Source: Robiginitomaculum sp.
Lineage (GTDB): Bacteria; Pseudomonadota; Alphaproteobacteria; Caulobacterales; Maricaulaceae
Assembly: GCA_016763315.1 (NCBI GenBank)
Contig: JAESTZ010000043.1
Coordinates: 1-64,000 of the forward strand
DNA length: 64,000 nucleotides
Direction: 5' to 3'
Made by a program: the position numbers and the translations under genes. The notes below the pieces were generated by a model, which saw only the letters and a list, made by a program, of their open reading frames with translations, was not told the origin of the DNA and ran no database searches. Positions 1-9,038 of the stretch are shown here, in pieces (the first letter of the stretch is position 1; each line of letters starts with the position of its first letter).

Positions 1-19
1 GACTCTAACCTCTTGTTTT

Positions 20-70
20 GTCGCAATCCTTTGCCGCAAAACCGGTACCCACTTTTGCTGAGTATTGCTC
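20..70. repeat. Intergenic palindromic repeat, type A
   Basis: This intergenic palindrome has outer arms GCAATCC and ATTGCTC around the core AAAACCGGTACCCACTTTT. The same unit occurs in reverse orientation at 26195-26245, where it sits inside another repeat. Similar cores (AACCGGT-CCCACTTTT) are widespread in alphaproteobacterial intergenic repeats. No gene is visible here; function is unknown. Confidence 0.6.
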
Positions 71-74
71 TAAC

Positions 75-129
75 TTGCGGCTGTTTGACATTGTTAATAT
101 ACGTAAAAACCAATGAAACATGGGTTTTG
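75..129 (+). repeat. 55-bp sequence shared with 49727-49782, rrn-leader-like
   Basis: It shares the block TTGCGGCTGTTTGACA and the block AATGAAAC-TGGGTTTTG, with the same spacing, with 49727-49782. The TGTTTGACA part resembles the boxA antiterminator that precedes 16S and 23S rRNA genes in alphaproteobacteria, but no rRNA gene is present. A relic of an rrn leader or spacer is an inference. Confidence 0.4.
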
Positions 130-230
130 TATTGCAATGTGTAGATATGTTTCGACGACAATAACACTTTGTTCCTGAGTTTTTTAGCTTCTATACCGTG
201 GGAAAACCTATCAAGTCATAAAAGATTTTT

Positions 231-1598
231 TTAATCAGTAGATTTTCCTCGTCTTGGCCGATGTTTTCGATCAGGGCGAGGTTTTTTCGGCGATGCTGTT
301 TTGGTGTTATTACCCTCTCCGAAGCCTTGATATTTTTTACCTACACCATGTTTATTCTTTGGTCGTTTTTTCTTTTTTTTATCTTTTTTCTTTTTCTTTG
401 GTGGTTCATTTTCTGGTGCAAGGTTGCGAACAATCGGTGCATCGATAATAGCGCTAATGCTTTCTAGCAGGTCTTTTGGGGCATTTTCTCGTGGAATTGA
501 TTTGCCAATTAATTTTTCAATCCCTCTTAGGAATTTTCTCTCGGAGCCATCGCAAAGAGAAATGGCAATTCCGCCTTTACCGGCTCTTGCGGTGCGCCCA
601 ATTCGGTGGACATAGGTTTCCGCAATATTGGGTATTTCAAAGTTGATGACGTGGCTTATATCATCAATATCAATTCCCCGCGCTGCAATATCGGTTGCTA
701 CCAGTACGTTTAATTGCGAGTTTTTAAATGCGTCTAAAGTTCTCACACGCTGGCTTTGGCTCTTATTACCGTGAATGGCTGCGGCTTTGATGCCAACCTT
801 TTCTAAATTTTGTACGACTTTGTTGGCACCGTGCTTGGTGCGGGTGAAAACAATCGCCCTTTTGACATCTTGTCCTGCCAATAGTTTGGCCAACAGGTTC
901 CGTTTTTCTGGTTTCTCAGCAAAATATACAGACTGGGTAATTCTCTCAATCGGCCGTGATTGTGGAGCCACAGATATTTCAAGTGGGTTATTCAAAAAGT
1001 CACTAGCAAGCGAGCGGATCTGTTTTGGCATGGTTGCCGACAATAACAATGTCTGATGCTTTGGCGGTAATTTGCCTAATATGCGCCTAATCGCCGGCAT
1101 AAAACCCAAATCCAGCATTTGGTCGGCTTCATCAAGTACAACGGTTTGTGTGCGATCAAGGCGAAACTTGCCAGAAGACATCAGGTCTTCTAGTCGCCCC
1201 GGTGTGGCTACTACTATTTCCACTCCGGCTGATAGAGCTTTGACCTGCGCTCCTGGTCTTACACCGCCAACAATTACTGTTACCGAGTGATGAACATGGG
1301 TTCCATAAGCGTTGATACTCTCGGCGATCTGTGCTGCCAACTCACGAGTTGGCGCCAATATTAACGCACGGCATTTCTTGTGACCGGCTCCGCCAGGTGA
1401 ATTCAAATGCTTATGCAATAAAGGCAAAACGAAAGCTGCGGTTTTGCCCGTGCCAGTTTGAGCAATTCCCACCACATCGCGACCATCAAGCATTGCTGGT
1501 ATCACCTGTTCCTGAATCGGAGTTGGCGAAGAGTATCCTTGGTCTTCTATGGCGCGAAGCAATTCGCTATGCAACGCAAGATCGGAAAATTTTGTCAT
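231..1598 (-). CDS. rhlE: DEAD-box ATP-dependent RNA helicase RhlE
   Basis: Cytoplasmic RNA helicase that remodels RNA duplexes, probably in ribosome assembly or RNA decay. The 455-residue protein carries the full DEAD-box set: Q-motif glutamine 29 with upstream F4, Walker A AQTGTGKT (46-53), PTRELA (83-88), GG (111-112), TPGR (132-135), DEAD (156-159), SAT, then a helicase-C domain with the HRIGRTARAG motif. The C-terminal tail is very rich in lysine and arginine, as in RhlE-type enzymes, and should bind RNA non-specifically. The ATG giving MTKFSDL was chosen because the Q-motif follows at the usual distance; a TTG 30 codons upstream extends the frame but adds nothing conserved. The gene stands alone and is divergent from the desaturase. 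Confidence 0.93.
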   Translation of the reverse strand: MTKFSDLALHSELLRAIEDQGYSSPTPIQEQVIPAMLDGRDVVGIAQTGTGKTAAFVLPLLHKHLNSPGGAGHKKCRALILAPTRELAAQIAESINAYGTHVHHSVTVIVGGVRPGAQVKALSAGVEIVVATPGRLEDLMSSGKFRLDRTQTVVLDEADQMLDLGFMPAIRRILGKLPPKHQTLLLSATMPKQIRSLASDFLNNPLEISVAPQSRPIERITQSVYFAEKPEKRNLLAKLLAGQDVKRAIVFTRTKHGANKVVQNLEKVGIKAAAIHGNKSQSQRVRTLDAFKNSQLNVLVATDIAARGIDIDDISHVINFEIPNIAETYVHRIGRTARAGKGGIAISLCDGSERKFLRGIEKLIGKSIPRENAPKDLLESISAIIDAPIVRNLAPENEPPKKKKKDKKKKKRPKNKHGVGKKYQGFGEGNNTKTASPKKPRPDRKHRPRRGKSTD

Positions 1599-1837
1599 GA
1601 TGTTGTTCTTTTTAAGCGTCCAGCATGAATTGCTGGCGATTTCGCAGAAGGTGAGCGGCCAATTCACACATAATATCAGCTTAAGCAACTAAAAACCGCT
1701 AAAGCCGTACAACCTATAGGTACTGACAATTAGTCGCGCTGTTTTATACAGGAGGTGCAATTGGCTTTTGATACAGGTTGCTGTAAACTATAATCGGATG
1801 CGAGTAATGTAGATTCGACAAGAAAGGCAATATCCGT

Positions 1838-2860
1838 ATGGATAACAAAGAAACCGTAGAGCCAATGGTTCCAGAAGTGCCTGCTGATCGTAACTGGATC
1901 CCCATTCTGGCCGGATATTGGAAACCGGACATGGCTCGTAGCATCTGGGAAATTGTTATAAGCCTAGTGCCGTTCTTGGCGTTTTGGGCGGCTTCATGGG
2001 CAGCGCTTTCAGTAAGCTACTGGCTGACATTAGCGCTTAGCATTCCCACCGCCGGCTTTATGGTCAGGCTATTCCTTATCCAACACGATTGCGGACACGG
2101 AGCCTTCTTCAAGAAACGGGTCTTGAATGATTGGGTTGGACGGTTTCTAGGTGTGTTTTCTCTTACACCTTATTATGTTTGGCGACGATCCCATGCTTTG
2201 CATCATGCTGGATCTGGTAACCTCGAAAAACGCGGCATGGGCGATATTGGTACATTGACTTTGGCCGAGTACAAAAAAATGTCACCTGCGGCACGTTTTG
2301 GATATCGCTTATATCGTCACCCTTTGGTGTTGTTCGGTATTGGTCCAGCGTATAATTTTTGGATCAGGCAGCGACTGCCACTTGGCTTTATGAGTTCTGG
2401 CTGGCGGTATTGGCTAAGCGCGATGGGAACCAATTTAGCAATATTGGCAGTAGTCGCTACAATGATTTACTTAGTCGGGCTAAAGCCTTTCTTGCTGGTA
2501 CATGTTCCAGTAACCGTGATTGCCACCTCTGTCGGGGTCTGGCTGTTTTATGTACAGCATCAATTTGAAAACACTTCTTGGCGACACGATAAAGAATGGG
2601 ATTTGCAAGAAGCAGCTCTAAAGGGTAGTTCTTATTATGATCTGCCGCCGATTTTAAGCTGGTTCACAGCTAATATAGGTATTCATCACGTTCATCACTT
2701 AAATGCCAGAATTCCGTATTACCGACTGCCACAAGTATTGCGGGATCATCCGGAATTAGCAAATATCCGCCGAATAAACCTAAAAGACAGCCTTAAGTGC
2801 GTGAATTTGAGTCTTTGGGACGAAGATGGCCAAAAAATGATTTCCTTTTCCCAAGTATAA
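1838..2860 (+). CDS. Membrane fatty-acid desaturase (omega-6/delta-12 type)
   Basis: Integral membrane di-iron enzyme expected to introduce a double bond into membrane acyl chains. The 340 residues contain the three histidine boxes of the family: HDCGH at 83-87, HALHH at 119-123 and HHVHH at 283-287. Four or so hydrophobic segments lie around 37-75 and 190-255. The ATG at 1838 follows an AGAAAGG ribosome-binding site. The gene is monocistronic in appearance, divergent from rhlE, with 117 bp before the export operon. The regiospecificity (delta-9 against delta-12) and the acyl carrier cannot be read from sequence; the box spacing fits the acyl-lipid omega-6 group best. It may be linked in membrane adaptation with the cyclopropane synthase at 22970. 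Confidence 0.85.
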   Translation: MDNKETVEPMVPEVPADRNWIPILAGYWKPDMARSIWEIVISLVPFLAFWAASWAALSVSYWLTLALSIPTAGFMVRLFLIQHDCGHGAFFKKRVLNDWVGRFLGVFSLTPYYVWRRSHALHHAGSGNLEKRGMGDIGTLTLAEYKKMSPAARFGYRLYRHPLVLFGIGPAYNFWIRQRLPLGFMSSGWRYWLSAMGTNLAILAVVATMIYLVGLKPFLLVHVPVTVIATSVGVWLFYVQHQFENTSWRHDKEWDLQEAALKGSSYYDLPPILSWFTANIGIHHVHHLNARIPYYRLPQVLRDHPELANIRRINLKDSLKCVNLSLWDEDGQKMISFSQV

Positions 2861-2977
2861 CCTTGGAATTTGAATGTAGTTCCTCAAGGTTACCGTACTG
2901 TAATCAAGAAAAAATAGTCATTACTGTTTTTATTGAATACAAGGTGTTCGGGAAAGTCATTTAATTGTTGAAGAATA

Positions 2978-4453
2978 ATGAAAAAAATACTTGTTGGTGC
3001 TGGCAGCTTAGTCATTTTAGCGCTTTTGGTCTGGGTTGTGTTTCTTCGCAATCCTTCAACTGCTGGCAATAGTCAGTTTAAAATAGAAAGTGCTATGGTT
3101 GAAGTAGGCGATGTTGCCAGAATAGTTTCTGCATCTGGTTCGGTACGGGCACTGACAACGGTCGAAGTAGGGTCACAGGTCTCGGGGCAAATTCTTGAAT
3201 TAACAGCTGATTTTAATAGCGCTGTCACCAAGGGACAGATAATTGCTCGTATTGATGCCCAGACATTTGAATCAAGAGTTGCATCGGCCAAAGCTGAAGT
3301 GGAAAGTGCAAAAGCAAACATTGCGGTTCAAAAAGCCCAGATTACCCGGGCTAAGGCAAATTTAGAAAAATTTGAAAAAGATTACACTCGCCAAAGTGCT
3401 CTTTACAAAGAAGATGCAATATCTCTTTCATTGCTTGAAGATACAGAGCGGCAATTAGCGGTCGCGCAATCAGAACTGGCCGTAACCAAGGCGCAATTGC
3501 GCACTGGGCAGGCGGCTCTAACCCAACGGATTGCTTCGCTGCAAACCCAGAATGTAGATTTGCAGCGAACCATAATTCGCTCGCCAATAACCGGTGTGGT
3601 TATTGAGAGAAATGTTGATGTTGGTCAAACTGTAGCCGCATCACTTTCCGCTCCTGTTCTATTCCGCATAGCCCAAGACCTGTCCGATATACGAATAGAT
3701 GTTGCTGTTGTAGAAAGTGATATCGGAGGCATTGATGCCGGTGATCAGGTCAGTTTCAAGGTTGATGCCTATCCGGATGACGATTTTAGCGGAACAGTTG
3801 AGCAAGTGCGTTTAGCCTCTCAGGAAATTCAAAATGTAGTCACTTATACAATAGTGGTTTCTGCAATAAACCGTGGCGGTAAGTTATTGCCGGGCATGAC
3901 TGCCAATGTAGAAATTGTTACTGAAAACAGAAAAAACGTCTTGCGAATTGCTGAAGCTGTTTCTAGGTTTCGCCCTCCTGCTGATGGCCCTGTAGTAGTA
4001 GATAATAAAGACTCCGGTCAGGCTAGGTCTGGCGGTAATGGTCGTCGGGGAAACTTCGTCAGGCAAATGCTAAAAGACTTAAATATATCCGTGGAGCGTT
4101 CTACTGAAATTGAAGGTTTGATCACCAAGGAAATAACCGAAGTGCGCCAATCTATGGGAGATATGGCACAATTCCGGCGCTCGCAAATGCGCGAATTGAT
4201 CAATGCTCGAATAAACAGGGTATTGAAAAAGCAGCTGAGCACTGATGAATTCAAAAGATACAAGAAGAATCAACAGGCTAGATCAACTGTTCGCCGAATT
4301 ACTGTTTATAAAGAAAACCCTGATGGAACTTTGCAAACTGGAAGTCTTGTGATTGGTTTGTCGGATGGCAGTTTTACCGAGATTGTTAGAGGAGCAAAAG
4401 AGGGTGATGAGTTTGTAATTCGTTTGTTGAAAACCAATACGGATAGCAAATAA
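2978..4453 (+). CDS. MacA-like periplasmic adaptor of an ABC efflux system
   Basis: Periplasmic membrane-fusion protein that links the inner-membrane ABC transporter encoded next to it with the outer-membrane factor. Residues 1-25 form a signal anchor (ILALLVWVVFL). A lipoyl half-motif (GSVRALTTVEVGSQVSGQI) follows, then a long alpha-hairpin around 85-185, the second lipoyl half (IRSPITGVVIERNVDVGQTV) and a beta-barrel. After VLRIAEAVSRFRPPA the protein has an extra, charged, mainly helical stretch at about residues 347-437 before the membrane-proximal domain resumes (TGSLVIGLSDGSFTEIV), which makes it about 100 residues longer than plain MacA (about 370-390). First gene of a four-gene operon; its stop codon overlaps the next start by one base (TAATG). 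Substrate unknown. Confidence 0.88.
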   Translation: MKKILVGAGSLVILALLVWVVFLRNPSTAGNSQFKIESAMVEVGDVARIVSASGSVRALTTVEVGSQVSGQILELTADFNSAVTKGQIIARIDAQTFESRVASAKAEVESAKANIAVQKAQITRAKANLEKFEKDYTRQSALYKEDAISLSLLEDTERQLAVAQSELAVTKAQLRTGQAALTQRIASLQTQNVDLQRTIIRSPITGVVIERNVDVGQTVAASLSAPVLFRIAQDLSDIRIDVAVVESDIGGIDAGDQVSFKVDAYPDDDFSGTVEQVRLASQEIQNVVTYTIVVSAINRGGKLLPGMTANVEIVTENRKNVLRIAEAVSRFRPPADGPVVVDNKDSGQARSGGNGRRGNFVRQMLKDLNISVERSTEIEGLITKEITEVRQSMGDMAQFRRSQMRELINARINRVLKKQLSTDEFKRYKKNQQARSTVRRITVYKENPDGTLQTGSLVIGLSDGSFTEIVRGAKEGDEFVIRLLKTNTDSK

Positions 4454-5163
4454 TGCCAGCAAATCCAACCTCTGCTGAGCCACTCATTAAATGTGTTGAT
4501 GTTACCAAAACTTATATTATGGGTGAGCAGCAAGTCCATGCCCTAAATGGAGTATCAGTAGACTTTATTGCTGGAGAAATGACAGCAATAATGGGGCCTT
4601 CTGGTTCCGGAAAATCCACTTTAATGAATTTAATTGGCGCACTTGATGTCCCTACCTCTGGTGATTTGTTCATTGAGGGGCGCAATTTAGCCAACCTTGG
4701 TGCTGACGAACTGGCTGATCTACGAAACAAGACCATCGGTTTTGTCTTTCAACAATTTAACCTATTGAATAGAGCCACGGCTCTAACCAATGTTAAACTT
4801 CCACTACGATATTCTAGAAACCCGCTTGCTGATATAGATGCCAGAGCAGCCGAGTGCTTGAGCATGGTTGGGTTGAGTGACCGCATGGATCATCGCCCGA
4901 TGCAACTTTCCGGTGGCCAGCAGCAAAGAGTTGCCATTGCCCGTGCTTTAGCCGGTCACCCCTCAATTATCCTAGCCGATGAGCCAACGGGCGCGTTGGA
5001 TAGTCGTACTTCAAATGAAATTATGGAATTACTAGTTAATCTTAGCAAACAAGGGATCACGGTTATTTTGGTTACCCATGAAGAAGAAGTGGCTGAATAT
5101 GCTGCTCGCAAGATATATTTTCGTGACGGTGTTATTGTTGCTGATGACAGGAAGACAAAATGA
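4453..5163 (+). CDS. MacB/LolD-type ABC transporter ATPase
   Basis: ATP-binding subunit that powers the adjacent FtsX-type permease. The 236 residues show Walker A GPSGSGKST (48-56), Q-loop VFQQFNLL, signature LSGGQQQR, Walker B IILADEPT and the switch histidine in VTHE. It has the short, stand-alone architecture of LolD/MacB ATPases, with the permease in a separate gene, rather than the fused MacB of Escherichia coli. Its start overlaps the adaptor stop by one base and its end overlaps the permease start in an ATGA, so the products are likely made in matched amounts. Confidence 0.92.
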   Translation: MPANPTSAEPLIKCVDVTKTYIMGEQQVHALNGVSVDFIAGEMTAIMGPSGSGKSTLMNLIGALDVPTSGDLFIEGRNLANLGADELADLRNKTIGFVFQQFNLLNRATALTNVKLPLRYSRNPLADIDARAAECLSMVGLSDRMDHRPMQLSGGQQQRVAIARALAGHPSIILADEPTGALDSRTSNEIMELLVNLSKQGITVILVTHEEEVAEYAARKIYFRDGVIVADDRKTK

Positions 5164-6389
5164 AGTTGAAACTGGCAATAAGTTCGGCAATCGAAGCATT
5201 ACTTGCAAATGTACTACGTAGCTTTTTGACCATGCTTGGTATTATGATCGGCGTAGCATCGGTTATGGCAATGATGGCGATAAGCGAGGGAGCCGCCATA
5301 CAGGTCGACCAGCAAATTTCAGCATTGGGCGCATCGAATTTAACTGTGCGCCCGGGTGCTTCTAGGCGCGGGGGTAGACACTCTGGAGCTAATTCCGCAC
5401 CACCATTTACTGACAAACAAGTACAGATTTTGCAACAAGAACCCTATGTCACAGCTATTTCCGCGCGAAATAGTGGTGGAGTTACAGTGGTTTCAGGCTC
5501 TGACAACTGGGCAACGCAGCTTTATGGCACCAATGTCGGTTATTTCGAAACTCAAAGCTGGGGTGTAACGGCAGGAGAATTATTCACCCAAAGACAGATC
5601 AGCCAAAGCGCAGCAGTAGTTGTAATTGGCAAAACCGTGGCCGATACTTTGTTTGAGGGAACCAATCCGCTGGGGCAGATGATCCGCGCCAAGAATGTTC
5701 CACTTCGGGTTATAGGGGTTCTAGAGGAAAAGGGGCAATCCAGTTTTGGCGGCGATCGTGATGATATAGTTATTGTACCTATCACCACCGCCAGAAATCG
5801 TATACTGGGCGCTCACAAAACTACCCCGAAGCACGTTAGCTCCATCGAAATTAGTGTTGCCGATGGTTACATAATGGCCGATGTACAAAACCAACTCGAA
5901 GACAGGTTACGTGAAATAAGAAGAATTAAACCTGGTGCAGCGGATAATTTTCGAGTTTTTAACATTGCTGATTTTGTTCGTGCAAGATCGAGCACTCAGG
6001 CAACAATGGGCGTGCTATTGGCATTTACCGCCGCTGTCTCATTGATTGTTGGCGGGGTAGGGGTGATGAACATAATGTTGGTATCGGTAACCGAGCGCAC
6101 ACGGGAAATTGGTCTACGAATGGCTGTTGGTGCACGAAAAGGTGATATTCTGGGGCAGTTTTTGGCCGAAGCAATTTTACTTTGTCTGATTGGCGGTTTG
6201 ATCGGCTCTGCATTAGGCGTAGGAGCTGCTGAGTTAGCTGCTAATGTCGGCGGCTTTCCTATTTCCATTTCACCTATGATTGCGGCCACTGCATTAAGTG
6301 CGGCTATTTTTATAGGTTTGTTTTTTGGATATTTTCCGGCCAGAAGAGCCGCGCAACTTAATCCGATCGAGGCTTTAAGGCATGAGTAA
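5160..6389 (+). CDS. MacB-type ABC transporter permease (FtsX domain)
   Basis: Inner-membrane subunit of the MacAB-like exporter. The 409-residue protein has the MacB layout: one membrane helix near residues 15-40 (ANVLRSFLTMLGIMIGVASV), a large periplasmic domain (about 45-280), then three helices in the FtsX domain, with the characteristic VGGVGVMNIMLVSVTERTREIGLRMAVGAR segment and the terminal PARRAAQLNPIEALRHE. This class acts by mechanotransmission, with cytoplasmic ATP hydrolysis driving periplasmic movements, and exports peptides, lipopeptides or macrolides. It overlaps the ATPase gene by four bases and the outer-membrane factor gene by eight. Confidence 0.92.
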   Translation: MKLKLAISSAIEALLANVLRSFLTMLGIMIGVASVMAMMAISEGAAIQVDQQISALGASNLTVRPGASRRGGRHSGANSAPPFTDKQVQILQQEPYVTAISARNSGGVTVVSGSDNWATQLYGTNVGYFETQSWGVTAGELFTQRQISQSAAVVVIGKTVADTLFEGTNPLGQMIRAKNVPLRVIGVLEEKGQSSFGGDRDDIVIVPITTARNRILGAHKTTPKHVSSIEISVADGYIMADVQNQLEDRLREIRRIKPGAADNFRVFNIADFVRARSSTQATMGVLLAFTAAVSLIVGGVGVMNIMLVSVTERTREIGLRMAVGARKGDILGQFLAEAILLCLIGGLIGSALGVGAAELAANVGGFPISISPMIAATALSAAIFIGLFFGYFPARRAAQLNPIEALRHE

Positions 6390-7791
6390 AATTCCGTATA
6401 TTTTATTGTTACCCATTTGCGCTGTTTTATTGCTATCCGGTTGCGCAAACATGCAGTCTTTATCATTAACATCCAAACCAAGTGATGAATCTGTTGGTTT
6501 TTCTGCTCCGGATAAATGGGTTGCCAATCAAGATGTTGATACGCAAATTGCTGATGACTGGGCGGGTGTATTCGACGATTCTGAAATGTTTGCAATTATC
6601 GAGGAAGCCTTAAAAAACAACCCGTCTTTACGATCCAGTGCGCAAAATGTTGCTAGATCACAAGCGGCTTTAAGGCAATCTCGTTCCAGTTTTTTTCCTC
6701 GCCTTGATATTTTCGGCGCTATGAACTCTACCACTCCGTTGGAAAATACGGCATTCACCGAACGATACTCAGCCGGTTTGAACGCTAGCTGGGAAGTGGA
6801 TTTGTGGGGCAGAATCCGTTCCGGAGTTCGGGCTTCTGAATTTAATTTGGCAGCATCAGAAGCTTTTTATCGCAATGCAAGAGAAGCTCTGATTGCCCAG
6901 ACTGCGCGATCCTATATTGCAATTATCGAGGCGCAAAAACAACTTGAACTTAATGATGAAACTGTTTCTGCATTAAATGAAACTTTACGTATTGTAAGGC
7001 TACGCCATAATCTTGGCTCCGCTTCACGTCGAGAAGTTGTTCTAGCAGAATCCGACCTAGCTAACTCCCGCGACCGACAAGAGACAGCCTCATCTATTGT
7101 CCGTTCTACAGTACGTTCTTTAGAGGTTTTATTGGGACGATACCCAACTGCTTCATTAGAATTGCCCAACACTTTTCCGCCAATGCAACAATCAGTAGCC
7201 ATCGGCCAGCCGGCAGACATTTTACGGAGACGGCCAGATATATTGGCGGCCGAGAATAACCTTGCCAGTGCTTTTTCAACACTTAGCATTGAATCTAACT
7301 CGCGCTGGCCAAGATTAACGATAAGTAGTGATCTGTCTTCTAGTGCACTAGACCCCGATAAATTGTTCGACCCAGCGTCATTGGCCTTATCATTTGGTCT
7401 GCGCTTGGCCGATAATTTATTCGATGGCGGCCTGACCAAAGGACGCATAGAGGCCGCAGAGGCAAACTCTCGCCAAGCTCTAGCGGATTATGGGCAAATT
7501 GTTCTTAATGCATTTTTAGAGGTTGAAAACCAACTAGATAACCTATCGGTATTAGGTCGTCGCCATGAGTTTACCAAGCTATCCGCCGCTGCCGCCAGTG
7601 AAACTTTATATCTGGCAGAAATACAGTATAAAGAGGGAGCTATTGACCTGCTTGATGTTTTGACTTTTCGCCAACGGAGCTTTCAAGCTGACAGGAATTT
7701 GCTGGTAATCGAGCGTTTGCGATTTGAGGCTAAAATCAATTTGTATTTGGCATTAGGAGGAAGCGGTCTGAAAATTGAAGCAGACAAATAA
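6382..7791 (+). CDS. NodT-family outer-membrane efflux lipoprotein
   Basis: TolC-like outer-membrane channel completing the export operon. Residues 1-20 are a lipoprotein signal with lipobox LSGC (Cys about 20), so the protein should be anchored to the outer membrane. The remaining 449 residues carry the two OEP repeats of long helices (SAGLNASWEVDLWGRIRSGV; YKEGAIDLLDVLTFRQ) and the RRRPDILAAENNLASA motif of NodT/OprM proteins. Total length 469 is normal. Its start lies inside the permease gene. The adaptor/ATPase/permease/channel set in one operon implies a dedicated tripartite pump that does not need a shared TolC. Confidence 0.92.
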   Translation: MSKIPYILLLPICAVLLLSGCANMQSLSLTSKPSDESVGFSAPDKWVANQDVDTQIADDWAGVFDDSEMFAIIEEALKNNPSLRSSAQNVARSQAALRQSRSSFFPRLDIFGAMNSTTPLENTAFTERYSAGLNASWEVDLWGRIRSGVRASEFNLAASEAFYRNAREALIAQTARSYIAIIEAQKQLELNDETVSALNETLRIVRLRHNLGSASRREVVLAESDLANSRDRQETASSIVRSTVRSLEVLLGRYPTASLELPNTFPPMQQSVAIGQPADILRRRPDILAAENNLASAFSTLSIESNSRWPRLTISSDLSSSALDPDKLFDPASLALSFGLRLADNLFDGGLTKGRIEAAEANSRQALADYGQIVLNAFLEVENQLDNLSVLGRRHEFTKLSAAAASETLYLAEIQYKEGAIDLLDVLTFRQRSFQADRNLLVIERLRFEAKINLYLALGGSGLKIEADK

Positions 7792-7848
7792 ATCGGGTGA
7801 TGACGGGCGTTGTGGGATCTGTAACCGTTATTCATGCAACCGAGTCAT

Positions 7849-8949
7849 TTATTTCTTGCTATAAGTTTCGTCGAGTAATGTCTGCAAGCCTCTTGCGTCC
7901 AGCATTTCTGGATTGCTATCGGAAGCATAAGAGAAATCGTCAGCAACTTTTTTCGCGCCATCAGCTAAATACGCTTCTTTGCGCCAATTATCATGGCTTG
8001 GCAGGATCACATAACGATCGGAAAGTTCCAGTGTTGAATGTGCATCATCAATGGGAACCATGGTTTCGTGAAGTTTTTCTCCTGGTCGAATTCCGATGAT
8101 TTTATGAGGTAGGTCAGGGGCTATGGTCTGTGCCATGGCTACCGTGCTCATTGCCGGAATTTTTGGAACAAAAATTTCTCCACCTTTGGATATTTCCATC
8201 GAAGATAGCACAAAATTTACTGCCTGATTTAAAGTAATCCAGAACCTGGTCATTCTTGGATCTGTTATTGGTAATTCGGTTGCGCCTTCGGCCACAAGCT
8301 TGCGAAAGAAAGGTGCAACCGAACCTCTGGAGCCAACAACATTACCGTATCGGACGACGCTGAAAGTTGGGCCGCTTTCGCCTGACATGGCATGGGCGGC
8401 AGAAAAAATCTTGTCAGCGGCCAGCTTGGAGGCTCCGTACAGGTTTATCGGGTTGGCTGCTTTATCGGTGGAAAGGGCACAAACATGGCCAACATCGGCA
8501 CTGATTGCGGCTCTAACTACGTTTTCAGCACCAATAACATTGGTCTTGATACATTCAAACGGATTGTATTCGGCAATGGTGACGTGTTTTAGTGCGGCGG
8601 CATGAATTACAATATCAACGCCGCGCATTGCCTGTGTTAAGCGGTTTTCGTCTCGAACATCACCAATGAAATAACGAATATACGGAATATCAGTCGGCGA
8701 AAATGTTTGTGCCATCTCATATTGTTTTAATTCGTCACGGGAAAAGATAATCAACTTTGCTGGCTTGAATTCATCAATAATCGTCTGCACCAATTGTTTG
8801 CCAAAGCTTCCAGTGCCGCCGGTGATCATTATGGTTTTGCCATCAAGATTTATCCTCGGACTGCTAAAGTCACGATGGGTAAATGTGCTTTCCGCTGGGA
8901 ACCCCATGCGGTTGGGGGCGATTTTCGCAGTTGCAGTGGTGGTGTTCAT
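7849..8949 (-). CDS. PseB/FlmA-like UDP-GlcNAc 4,6-dehydratase
   Basis: Expected to act on UDP-N-acetylglucosamine as the first step of pseudaminic-acid-type or related sugar synthesis. The 366-residue SDR has an N-terminal extension of about 35 residues, then the NAD(P) motif TGGTGSFG (about 44-51), DVRD, AALKHVTIAEYNPFECIKTN, and the active-site stretch STDKAANPINLYGASK, with the TDK/Y arrangement of inverting PseB enzymes rather than the usual T/S-Y-K. It is divergent from the cytidylyltransferase gene; the 89 bp between them must hold both promoters. Flagellin glycosylation is the likely destination given the FlaEY-like gene nearby, but LPS or capsule cannot be excluded. No PseC aminotransferase is adjacent. 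Confidence 0.85.
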   Translation of the reverse strand: MNTTTATAKIAPNRMGFPAESTFTHRDFSSPRINLDGKTIMITGGTGSFGKQLVQTIIDEFKPAKLIIFSRDELKQYEMAQTFSPTDIPYIRYFIGDVRDENRLTQAMRGVDIVIHAAALKHVTIAEYNPFECIKTNVIGAENVVRAAISADVGHVCALSTDKAANPINLYGASKLAADKIFSAAHAMSGESGPTFSVVRYGNVVGSRGSVAPFFRKLVAEGATELPITDPRMTRFWITLNQAVNFVLSSMEISKGGEIFVPKIPAMSTVAMAQTIAPDLPHKIIGIRPGEKLHETMVPIDDAHSTLELSDRYVILPSHDNWRKEAYLADGAKKVADDFSYASDSNPEMLDARGLQTLLDETYSKK

Positions 8950-9038
8950 GGCAGGTTCCAGACCTAATTCAGTTGAACGTATAGAATCTGCCTGTATGGT
9001 TAACCAGACGTTAGCGAGAAGCGGTTATATTGCATTTT

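Noticed and set aside
5996-6595. 199-codon minus-strand frame over the permease/NodT junction
   Set aside because: Fully antisense to two strongly supported genes, with no signal or motif.
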